Shown here one piece after another: positions 57,508 to 64,000 of a stretch of 64,000 bases of DNA. This DNA is from Tunturibacter psychrotolerans. GTDB lineage: Bacteria; Acidobacteriota; Terriglobia; Terriglobales; Acidobacteriaceae. The stretch covers positions 744,001 through 808,000 of the forward strand of contig NZ_CP132942.1 in the NCBI RefSeq assembly GCF_040359615.1, read 5' to 3'. Within the stretch, counting starts at the first letter, position 1, and each line of letters opens with the position of its first letter. Made by a program: the position numbers and the translations under genes. Under the pieces are notes generated by a model. It ran no database searches, was not told the DNA's origin, and saw only the letters and a program-made list of their open reading frames with translations.

Positions 57508-59466
57508 TTAGTAGGGGTTGGGTTGGTTGCTTAAGATCTCTTTGCCGCCGCTTTGCGCGATGAAATGGATTTTGCCCGGTAAGGTGGGGACGGGTTGGGA
57601 GAGATCCTGCCAAAGGAAGATGCGGCGGGGTTCCAGCCACTTGAGTTTGAGCGAAAGCGCGTCCTCGAAGATGGGTGGGGCGTCGGGAAAGAAAGATCCG
57701 TACCAGAGGTTCGAGCTGCGGCCGTCGAGGATGTGAAGGTCGTTGCGGTGGAGGTAGAAGCCTAGGGTGCTGGCGGCTTCGTACTCGCCGTGGATGACGA
57801 TGAGGTCGTTGGGTTTTAGTTCGGGTTCAATGGCGGCGGCTAGCTGGCGGGAGCTTAGGACGGGCGAGAAGATTTGGAGGCCGATGTGGGCGGCTAGCAG
57901 GAAGGCGAAGGTGGCGGCGGCGAGGCAGAGGTTTGCGGCGTGGGGTTGGTAGTTGCGGCGGAGAAGCCAGCTGGCGAGGGGGCCGGCGAAGAGTGCGATG
58001 GCGGTGAGGATTAGCGGATTGCGGAAGGCTCCCATGGCCTGGGCGTTGAGATCGAGGAAGTGGCCGAAGGAGAGGGCGTAGTCGCCGGGATTTTGTTTGA
58101 GGAGTGAGGCGAGGTCGGTGCCCGGGATGGGAGTGTGGGAGTGGAGGAGAAAGAATCCTGCGGTGAGGGCGGCTAGGGAACCGAGGATTAGCAGGACGGT
58201 TGAGATGCGCTGGCCGGAGCGGACGAGGAGGTTGGGGACGGTGAAGGACTCGGCTTCAGTGGCTTCGTCATTGAGCCATGCGGCGATGAGGAGGATCATG
58301 CCGGGGAGCGCGGGGAGGACGTAGTACTCCTGCCGGGTGGAGAGGGAGAAGAAAAGGACGGGGATGATGGCCCAGAGGCCGAGGAGGAGGCGGGTGCCTT
58401 CTGCGGTTGTGAGGGTGCGGATGGAGACTAGGGGGCGGAAGGCTTTGCGCCAAGGGACGGTGGCGAGGGCGCGGTAGAGGAAGGCGCTCCAGGGCATGAG
58501 CCAGATGAGGATGAGTCCCCAGAAGAGGAGGAGGGGGACGGTGTCGTAGTCGCGGGGGACACGGAGGTTGAGGTAGCGGAGGAGCTGCTCGTTGACGAAG
58601 TAGAACCAGAGCCAGCCGTGGACGTTGCCGTCGGTGGGGAGGGGGACGGACCAGTGGCCGTGGGAGAAGGTGAGAGCGCCTGGATGGCCCTGGGTGGGGT
58701 TGGCTTGGGCTATGAGGATGTGCCAGGGGGCGGCGATGAGGAGGAAGACGATGGTGCTGGAGATGGGGTGGAGTTGGCGGATGCGTTTTATGACGCCGCT
58801 AAGATTGCGGCGGGTGAGGATCAAGTGGGCGACGACGATGAGGATTGGGAAGACGATGCCGATGAGGCCCTTGGTGAGGACGTTAAGGGCGCAGCAGGCG
58901 GCGAAGAGCCAGCAGAGGGTTGGGCCGGGGTGGGCGCGCTGGACGGGGTCTGTTTCGGTGATCCAGTAGAAGAAGAGGGCGAGGGTGAGCCAGAGGCAGA
59001 CGTCTGCGTCAGGTAGGAGGATGCGGGTGAAGATGAAGATGCCGAAGCTGGAGAGGGCGATGAGACCGGCGTAGAGGCCGGCTCGAGTTGAGAAAGCGCG
59101 GCGAGCGAAGGCTTCGAGGATGAGGGCGAGGGAGAGAACGGTGAGTGCGATGGGGAGGCGCGCGGCGGCGGTGTTGACGCCGAAAAGTTTGAAGCTGAGG
59201 GCCATGCTCCAGTAGAGGATGGGGGCCTTTTCGAGGTAGCGGATGCCGTTGGCGTAGAGGGTGACCCAGTCGTTGCGTTGCAGCATCTCGCGGGCGACCT
59301 CGGCGTGGACGGAGTCGGCGTCGTCGAGGAGCGGGGGGACGAAGAGGGTGAGGGTTGCGTAGAAGAGGAGCCAGAGGATGAAGAGGATGAGGCGGTTTTT
59401 TCGGGCATTCGTGCCAGAGGTTCTTATGGAGACCAGGAAGGGTTCATCGGAGGAGGCCGCGCACAT
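57508..59466 (-). CDS. GT39/ArnT-like membrane glycosyltransferase
   Basis: This has 652 residues. An N-terminal acidic catalytic loop follows TM1 (TLFVPPLLDDADSVHAEVAR, with DDAD). About 10-12 hydrophobic segments follow (LLGLWAIIPVLFFSLSTRQE, LILGSLAALTAGFFLLHSHT). A periplasmic C-terminal domain begins ELKPNDLIVIHGEYEAAST. ArnT/PMT-type enzymes transfer sugars from polyprenyl phosphate to lipid A or protein. The acceptor here is unknown. The gene encodes a full-length member; no truncation was seen. Confidence 0.88.
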   Translation of the reverse strand: MCAASSDEPFLVSIRTSGTNARKNRLILFILWLLFYATLTLFVPPLLDDADSVHAEVAREMLQRNDWVTLYANGIRYLEKAPILYWSMALSFKLFGVNTAAARLPIALTVLSLALILEAFARRAFSTRAGLYAGLIALSSFGIFIFTRILLPDADVCLWLTLALFFYWITETDPVQRAHPGPTLCWLFAACCALNVLTKGLIGIVFPILIVVAHLILTRRNLSGVIKRIRQLHPISSTIVFLLIAAPWHILIAQANPTQGHPGALTFSHGHWSVPLPTDGNVHGWLWFYFVNEQLLRYLNLRVPRDYDTVPLLLFWGLILIWLMPWSAFLYRALATVPWRKAFRPLVSIRTLTTAEGTRLLLGLWAIIPVLFFSLSTRQEYYVLPALPGMILLIAAWLNDEATEAESFTVPNLLVRSGQRISTVLLILGSLAALTAGFFLLHSHTPIPGTDLASLLKQNPGDYALSFGHFLDLNAQAMGAFRNPLILTAIALFAGPLASWLLRRNYQPHAANLCLAAATFAFLLAAHIGLQIFSPVLSSRQLAAAIEPELKPNDLIVIHGEYEAASTLGFYLHRNDLHILDGRSSNLWYGSFFPDAPPIFEDALSLKLKWLEPRRIFLWQDLSQPVPTLPGKIHFIAQSGGKEILSNQPNPY

Positions 59467-59500
59467 AGGTTGGCGTTAGTCTACGCGAGCTTGGGATGGC

Positions 59501-59911
59501 TCACCTGTTCTGTTGAGTGGCGGTGAGCTGCCTGTTGCGCAGGAGGTTGCGCTGTTCGCGGCATCGGTCGAGAGCCTGAGTGACCTCGAGATTGAGTGGG
59601 GGACGCTCGTCCCAGGGAGCGCGGGGTGATTGGAGGCGAAAGGCTAGTTCTGTGCAGACAGAGAGGTGTGCGGAGGGTGTATCAAGTTGGGCGAGAGTGC
59701 CGAAGGCGATGAGGTAGCGTTCGCGCGACCAGTTTTGGCGAAGACCTGTCTCGAGGGTGCTGATGGAGCGATCATATTCTGCGAGGAGAGAAGTTGGAGT
59801 GGCGAGTGGTGTGGGTGGATTTGGGGGAGTGGGTTGGTTCTGGGAGTGGGCAATGGGCAGACAAGCAGCGAAGGCGATTGGAAGAAGACGACTTGGCTTC
59901 GTCATAGGCAT
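59501..59911 (-). CDS. Small secreted protein of unknown function
   Basis: This has 136 residues. A signal peptide (LLPIAFAACLPIAHS) precedes a Pro/Thr-rich linker (QNQPTPPNPPTPLATPTSLL). A mostly helical domain follows (EYDRSISTLETGLRQNWSRE, VTQALDRCREQRNLLRNRQL) with two Cys. No family is recognised. It lies 34 nt upstream of the GT39 gene on the same strand, so may be co-transcribed. Confidence 0.65.
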   Translation of the reverse strand: MPMTKPSRLLPIAFAACLPIAHSQNQPTPPNPPTPLATPTSLLAEYDRSISTLETGLRQNWSRERYLIAFGTLAQLDTPSAHLSVCTELAFRLQSPRAPWDERPPLNLEVTQALDRCREQRNLLRNRQLTATQQNR

Positions 59912-60011
59912 AGGAGCTTAGTGTGTGCTTTCCTCTTTGAGACTCTCTATAGTTGAACCTGGATAGTGACCAGTCGATGAAGGTGCCGGTTTATTTTTTG
60001 GAGGTAACGCG

Positions 60012-61115
60012 GTGAGGTCGAGCGAGCCTGTGGAGATCGCGGGGCCGCCGACGGAGCTGATCTTTGGGGATTGGTATCCGGCGCTGCGTGCGGGGGAGCT
60101 GCGAGAGGGCAAGACGGCGAAGGCTCTGCTGCTCGGGGTTCCGCTGCTGCTGGGGAGGAAGACGGGTGGCAGGCTGTTTGCGATGCGGGATCTCTGTCCG
60201 CATCGGGGGATTCCGCTTTCGGCTGGATGGTTCGATGGGGAGACGGTGACGTGCAAGTATCACGGGTGGCGGTTTGAACCTTGCAGCGGACAGTGCAGGG
60301 AGATTCCTTCGCTGACGAGTCACGAGACGCTGGACCCGACGAAGATTTATGCGAGTGCGTTTCCTTGTGAGGAGCGCGATGGGTTTGCGTGGGTGTATCT
60401 GCCTGCGCCGGGGACGGGGCGGGTGGGTGAGGCGCTACCTGCGGTGCCGGAGGTGCCGAAGTTTTCGGCGAAGTTTCGCAGTGCGCACCTGGTGGCGGAG
60501 CTGCCTTGCAATGTCGATCATGGGATTATCGGGTTGATGGATCCGGCGCATGGGCCGTTTGTGCATCAGGCTTGGTGGTGGCGGAGCAAGGCGAGTATTC
60601 ATGAGAAGACGAAGCACTTTGAGCCATTGAACGATGACGAAAATGGCGGGAGGAATGCTGGGTTTCGGATGTCGTCGCATGCTCCTAGTGCGAACTCGGC
60701 GCCTTATAAGTTGCTCGGAGTTTATGGCGAGCCGATTACGACCACGATTGATTTTGTGCTGCCGAATCGGAGGTACGAGACGATACGGGCTGGGGAGAAG
60801 TGGTTTTCGAGTCTGACCACGGTGACGCCGGTTACGCCTTCGACTTGCAGGATTGATGTGATGGCGGCTTGGAATGTTTTTTACCATGTGCCATTTGTAA
60901 CTTCGATTGCTACGTTTTTTGGGGCGCGGTTTGTAAGGCAGGATCAGCAGACGATGGTGGAGCAGGCGGAGGGGTTGCGGTTTCATCCGGGGCTGATGCT
61001 GATCGATGATGCGGATAAGCCGGCGAAGTGGTACTTCGCTTTGAAGCAGGCGCGGCTGAAGGGGACGGGGGAGCATCCGCTGAGTGGTCCGGTTACGCTG
61101 CACTGGCGGAGTTAA
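60012..61115 (+). CDS. Rieske-type aromatic ring-hydroxylating oxygenase, large subunit
   Basis: A GTG start with SD GGAGG gives 367 residues. The N-terminal Rieske [2Fe-2S] domain has CPHRG (CxH) and CKYHGW (CxxH) ligands at ~64 and ~84. The C-terminal catalytic domain begins with NVDHGIIGLMDPAHGPFVHQ, whose His/Asp/His residues bind mononuclear iron. Such enzymes oxidise aromatic or related compounds using a separate reductase. The substrate is unknown. Repeat copy F follows 18 nt after its stop. Confidence 0.9.
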   Translation: MRSSEPVEIAGPPTELIFGDWYPALRAGELREGKTAKALLLGVPLLLGRKTGGRLFAMRDLCPHRGIPLSAGWFDGETVTCKYHGWRFEPCSGQCREIPSLTSHETLDPTKIYASAFPCEERDGFAWVYLPAPGTGRVGEALPAVPEVPKFSAKFRSAHLVAELPCNVDHGIIGLMDPAHGPFVHQAWWWRSKASIHEKTKHFEPLNDDENGGRNAGFRMSSHAPSANSAPYKLLGVYGEPITTTIDFVLPNRRYETIRAGEKWFSSLTTVTPVTPSTCRIDVMAAWNVFYHVPFVTSIATFFGARFVRQDQQTMVEQAEGLRFHPGLMLIDDADKPAKWYFALKQARLKGTGEHPLSGPVTLHWRS

Positions 61116-61133
61116 CTATTTTTTAGGATTGTG

Positions 61134-61229
61134 TCCTGCCGGACGGGCTCCCTGCGCGGGAGGCGGTCACTTCGTGACTTGTGTACCCTTTTTGGGTTGT
61201 TGAACGGCCTTGGGCCTCCCGTTGGTCGG
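61134..61229 (+). repeat. 3'-end intergenic repeat, copy F
   Basis: This starts TCCTGCCGGACGGG 18 nt after the Rieske stop. The central stem is CTCCC-tgcgc-GGGAG, with GTCAC-ttc-GTGAC and a CTCCCGTTGGTCGG end. It lies between convergent genes. Confidence 0.9.
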
Positions 61230-61232
61230 CGG

Positions 61233-61928
61233 TTAGTCCGTGGTTCGCGCTATGGCTGCTCGGAGGGCCGGGATACCACCGTGATTGACGGCCCCGTGGC
61301 CGCAGGCGAAGCGCTCTATGGGGAAGCTTAGAAGCTTGTTGGCGGAGGCTATTGCGGTGGTTTTGCTCCAGGTGCCTACGTTCGGGAAGAACCATGGGGG
61401 ATAGCCGCTGACGGTGACATGGCCGAGGCTTGCGACGGCGTCTCCGGCATAGAGGGTGCCGTCGCGCTGATCGAGGAAGGCTAGATGGCCGGGGATGTGG
61501 CCGGGAGTTTCGATGACGAGGAGCGAGCCGTAGAGTTCGCCTTCGGTGAGGAGGCGTGTGGGGCGCGCGTCGATGCCGGGGAGGCCGCCGCGGATCTCTT
61601 CGGTGGACTCGCCCGGTTGGAGAGATTTGTCGGGTGGTTTTTGCAGCAGAGGGAGAGAGCGGGCGTTGGAGGTGAACTCGACTTGCGTTGTGCCTAGTTT
61701 CGCGAGGAGGGCATCGACGGAGCCGACGTGGTCGACGTGGGCGTGGGTGAGGAGGATGCGGCGGATGGGAGCGCCGAGAGTGCGAGCGGCTGCGAGGATG
61801 TCGTCGGCGGAGTTGGAGAGGTTGGCGTCGATAAGGGTGAAGCCGTCGGTCTCGCGGACGAGATAGCAGTTGACGAGGCCGAAGCGGGTGAGCTGATAAG
61901 CGTTGGCGGTGACCGGGGTAGTCTTCAT
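61233..61928 (-). CDS. Metallo-beta-lactamase fold hydrolase
   Basis: The ATG at 61928 gives 231 residues; the frame is open upstream but shows no good start. The metal-binding motif is LTHAHVDHVGS (HxHxDH), with later His in TPGHIPGHLAF and Asp in LYAGDAVAS. The protein is cytoplasmic. It may be a glyoxalase II-like, quorum-quenching or hydrolytic enzyme; the substrate is unknown. It converges with the Rieske gene, with repeat F between. Confidence 0.9.
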   Translation of the reverse strand: MKTTPVTANAYQLTRFGLVNCYLVRETDGFTLIDANLSNSADDILAAARTLGAPIRRILLTHAHVDHVGSVDALLAKLGTTQVEFTSNARSLPLLQKPPDKSLQPGESTEEIRGGLPGIDARPTRLLTEGELYGSLLVIETPGHIPGHLAFLDQRDGTLYAGDAVASLGHVTVSGYPPWFFPNVGTWSKTTAIASANKLLSFPIERFACGHGAVNHGGIPALRAAIARTTD

Positions 61929-62193
61929 TCGTGGTTGGATGCTCCGATGACAGTTTACGCAGGAACGGCGGGATGGCTGATTCCGCTCAGACGTGGGAGC
62001 GAGCGGCTGAGCATGTAACTTGGATGTTTGATTGATGGGCTTTTCTGACATAGTATGTTCCCGCATCCCCAATAAGGCCCCGATTTCAAAGGGATCGTTG
62101 TCGCAGCGAAGGTCTCCAGCACTTTGTCAGGCTTGTTTGTGCTTTGTCGTTCCGTTGTCTCAATACGAAAGTCCCGTGATCTAAGGAGAACTG

Positions 62194-63378
62194 ATGCGGT
62201 GTATTTTCAGGTCGTGCTCTGCTTTGTGGGTTGTTGTTTTATCTTCCTTGTTCCTAGTCGATGCGGCTGGGCGGTGCGAGACAGCGCAGCAGATGACGCC
62301 GCTGCTGCTCGCGGTGCAAGACGCGCCGGTGCCTTTCAAAGGCTCGGATGGGCTTGTGCATCTGGTGTATGAGTTGTGGCTGACGAACGTTTCGAGCGGC
62401 GAGGCTCGGGTGGAAGAGGTTGAGGTCTCCGGTGATGGAGGGGTGTTGCAGAAGCTTGATTCGAGTGCTGTGTCACATCGTCTGCAGCCGGCTGGGCTTC
62501 GCGAATCCTCGGGAGTGCTTGCGAAGGGGTCGGTGTCAGAACTTTTTCTGAATGTTGTTTTGCCGGCGGGCACTGCAATTCCAAAGCAGCTTTCGCACAA
62601 GATTAAAGCGCATTTCGACGCAGCGCCTCCGGGGAGTCAGGATTTCGCTGAGAGTGGTGGCGTGACGGTGCCGGATCGTCAGCCTGTGGCGCAGATCGGC
62701 GCTCCGCTGCGAGGGGATCGCTACGTCTCGGCTGACTCTTGTTGCGATGCGACGCGTCATACACGGGCGGCGCTGCCGATTAATGGACGCGTGTACGTGG
62801 CCCAGCGGTACGCCGTTGATTGGGAGCAGATGGATGAGAAGGGGCGCATCTATTCGGGGCCTCGCGAGAAGCTGGAGAGCTATACGATCTTCGGCAAACC
62901 GGTGTATTCAGTGGCGAATGGCGTGGTGGCGGTTGTCGTCACAGGACAGCCTGAACAGGTTCCGGGAAAATATCCGACGAATATTTCGATTGAGCAGGCG
63001 GATGGGAACTCGGTGATTGTCGATATTGGACAACATCATTTCGCGCTGTATGCGCATATGCAGTCGGAGAGTATTCGTGTACGTCCGGGCGATAGAGTGA
63101 CGGCTGGGCAGGTGATTGGATTAGTGGGAAATTCAGGCAACTCGGTCGCTCCGCATCTGCACTTTCATGTGATGAGTTCGGAGTTGTCGCTGGCGTCGAA
63201 TGGATTGCCTTATCAGATCGATGAGTTCAAGATCACAGGCGCGACGTTGGGTACGAAGGCCTTCGATGAGGCAGAGGAGAAAGGGGAACCAATTACGGTC
63301 ACCCCTGTTTCGCCTCCGCGTGTGGTGAAGGATTCGCTACCGCTTGATCAGTTGATTATTTCGTTGACGCCCCGGTGA
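62194..63378 (+). CDS. M23-family (LytM) peptidase, secreted
   Basis: This has 394 residues. A signal peptide (ALWVVVLSSLFLVDAAGRCE) is followed by a ~200-residue N-terminal region and a C-terminal LytM domain. In the latter GKPVYSVANGVVAVVVTGQP, HFALYAHMQS, RVTAGQVIGLVGNSGNSVAP and HLHFHVMSSE contain the His ligands. M23 peptidases cut peptidoglycan crosslinks or regulate amidases. The HxH pair is intact. It may be anchored or free in the periplasm. Confidence 0.9.
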   Translation: MRCIFRSCSALWVVVLSSLFLVDAAGRCETAQQMTPLLLAVQDAPVPFKGSDGLVHLVYELWLTNVSSGEARVEEVEVSGDGGVLQKLDSSAVSHRLQPAGLRESSGVLAKGSVSELFLNVVLPAGTAIPKQLSHKIKAHFDAAPPGSQDFAESGGVTVPDRQPVAQIGAPLRGDRYVSADSCCDATRHTRAALPINGRVYVAQRYAVDWEQMDEKGRIYSGPREKLESYTIFGKPVYSVANGVVAVVVTGQPEQVPGKYPTNISIEQADGNSVIVDIGQHHFALYAHMQSESIRVRPGDRVTAGQVIGLVGNSGNSVAPHLHFHVMSSELSLASNGLPYQIDEFKITGATLGTKAFDEAEEKGEPITVTPVSPPRVVKDSLPLDQLIISLTPR

Positions 63379-63381
63379 CGG

Positions 63382-64000
63382 CTAGAAGATGCTGACGCCT
63401 TCTTCGATGACGAGCTGGTCGACTTTGATGTTCATGATCTCGCCTAGTTTTTTGAAGCCGTCTTTCCACTCGTCGGTCCAGTAGTTTGTGTCGCTGCGGC
63501 GGAGGAGATCGTTCCAGATGTTCTGGGCCTGCCAGATGTTTACTTCGAAGGGCATCGTGTGGATGGTCTCGGCGATTTCAAGGGCGGTGGTGAGGGCGTC
63601 GGCGGCGGAGAGGTCGCCTTCGGCGGCGGCTTCGAGGCTAATCATGGCGCGCTTCATGCGTTGACCGGTGGTGTAGCTGAGGAGCGAGGTGTTGAGCTCG
63701 ATCTGGTCGGCTGCGGCTCGGGTGAGAAGACTTTCGATGACTGCGGTGTCGAAGGCGTCTGATTCGATGGCTCGGCGCAGGCTAGCGTTGATAGCGAAGC
63801 GGGCGGCGGTGGCGAGTGCGGGTGGGGCGGTCATGCCGGATTCGGTGAGGAAGTGGAGGAGCGAGGCGTGGTCTTCGTAGATCTTGCGGAGCGAATCCTC
63901 CATCTCGGAGAGGGTCTGGTTGAGGATGCTGTTGAGGATGCGGTGCTGCTCGTCGGCGAAGAGCGAGGTGAGGGAGTAGGCGGTCTCGTCGAAGAAGCGA
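63382..64000 (-). CDS. DUF3536 (GH57-like) protein, C-terminal part (partial)
   Basis: The frame runs on to the right edge of the window, so the N-terminus is missing. The ATG at 63903 is internal: codons upstream of it are open and read FFDETAYSLTSLFADEQHRI. Conserved features are LTSLFADEQ, RIYEDHASLLHFL-like and TDEWKDGFKKLGEIMNIK, as in DUF3536 proteins with a GH57-type alpha-amylase-like N-terminus. The ~205 residues visible are the helical C-terminal half. The enzymatic domain is outside the window. Confidence 0.8.
   Translation of the reverse strand, partial: RFFDETAYSLTSLFADEQHRILNSILNQTLSEMEDSLRKIYEDHASLLHFLTESGMTAPPALATAARFAINASLRRAIESDAFDTAVIESLLTRAAADQIELNTSLLSYTTGQRMKRAMISLEAAAEGDLSAADALTTALEIAETIHTMPFEVNIWQAQNIWNDLLRRSDTNYWTDEWKDGFKKLGEIMNIKVDQLVIEEGVSIF

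Noticed and set aside
1..64000. tRNA or rRNA gene as the element's integration target
   Set aside because: No tRNA-like sequence was recognised; the attachment repeats lie in the mnmE coding end.

Overview
The window looks like chromosome from an acidobacterium, probably Acidobacteriaceae (Terriglobia). This is inferred from the very large Oar-type TonB-dependent receptor with a carboxypeptidase-like N-terminal domain, the DUF5076 and DUF3536 proteins, the GC-rich third-position bias of the flanks and the general gene style. No rRNA, tRNA or CRISPR array was recognised.

Layout. Positions 1-3524 are chromosomal: end of a sugar-phosphate isomerase-like gene, a small membrane protein, a rhodanese, a DUF2461 protein and mnmE. 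Positions 3507-32877 are a ~29.4 kb integrated element, bounded by an imperfect 18-bp direct repeat that re-encodes the last codons of mnmE (FCIGK-stop). This is the kind of site used by Salmonella genomic island 1. Positions 33172-64000 are chromosomal again: diguanylate cyclase, panC, panB, GNAT, obgE, TonB receptor, mscS, hydrolase, epimerase, mnmG, msrA, dnaB, MFS transporter, an aldo/keto reductase with a divergent TetR regulator, VOC, WYL regulator, response regulator, GT39, Rieske oxygenase, metallo-beta-lactamase, M23 peptidase and a DUF3536 protein running off the right edge.

The element has four parts. (1) An integrase, an unknown protein, an AlpA-like regulator, a ParA ATPase and a replication-like protein carrying iteron-like repeats. 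(2) A ColE1-type mobilisation module in which two small mob genes are nested out of frame inside the relaxase gene. (3) An AAA-ATPase plus subtilase pair matching IetAS defence, with small accessory genes. (4) A complete type 1 BREX operon (brxA, brxB, brxC, pglX, pglZ, brxL). It is led by a winged-helix/nucleotidyltransferase (MNT) protein and a HEPN-like partner, and has an extra PLD-like protein between brxC and pglX. Its BrxL carries a MIT_C-like domain where a Lon-protease domain would be expected. A decayed umuC fragment lies against the right attachment site. The element is best read as an integrative mobilisable element carrying two anti-phage systems.

The most notable non-coding signal is a family of six intergenic repeats of ~80-120 bp. 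Each starts 2-37 nt after a stop codon and on the coding strand of that gene. The central hairpin shows compensatory changes (CCCAC/GTGGG, CTCCC/GGGAG, CCCGC/GCGGG), which argues for a conserved folded element at 3' ends.
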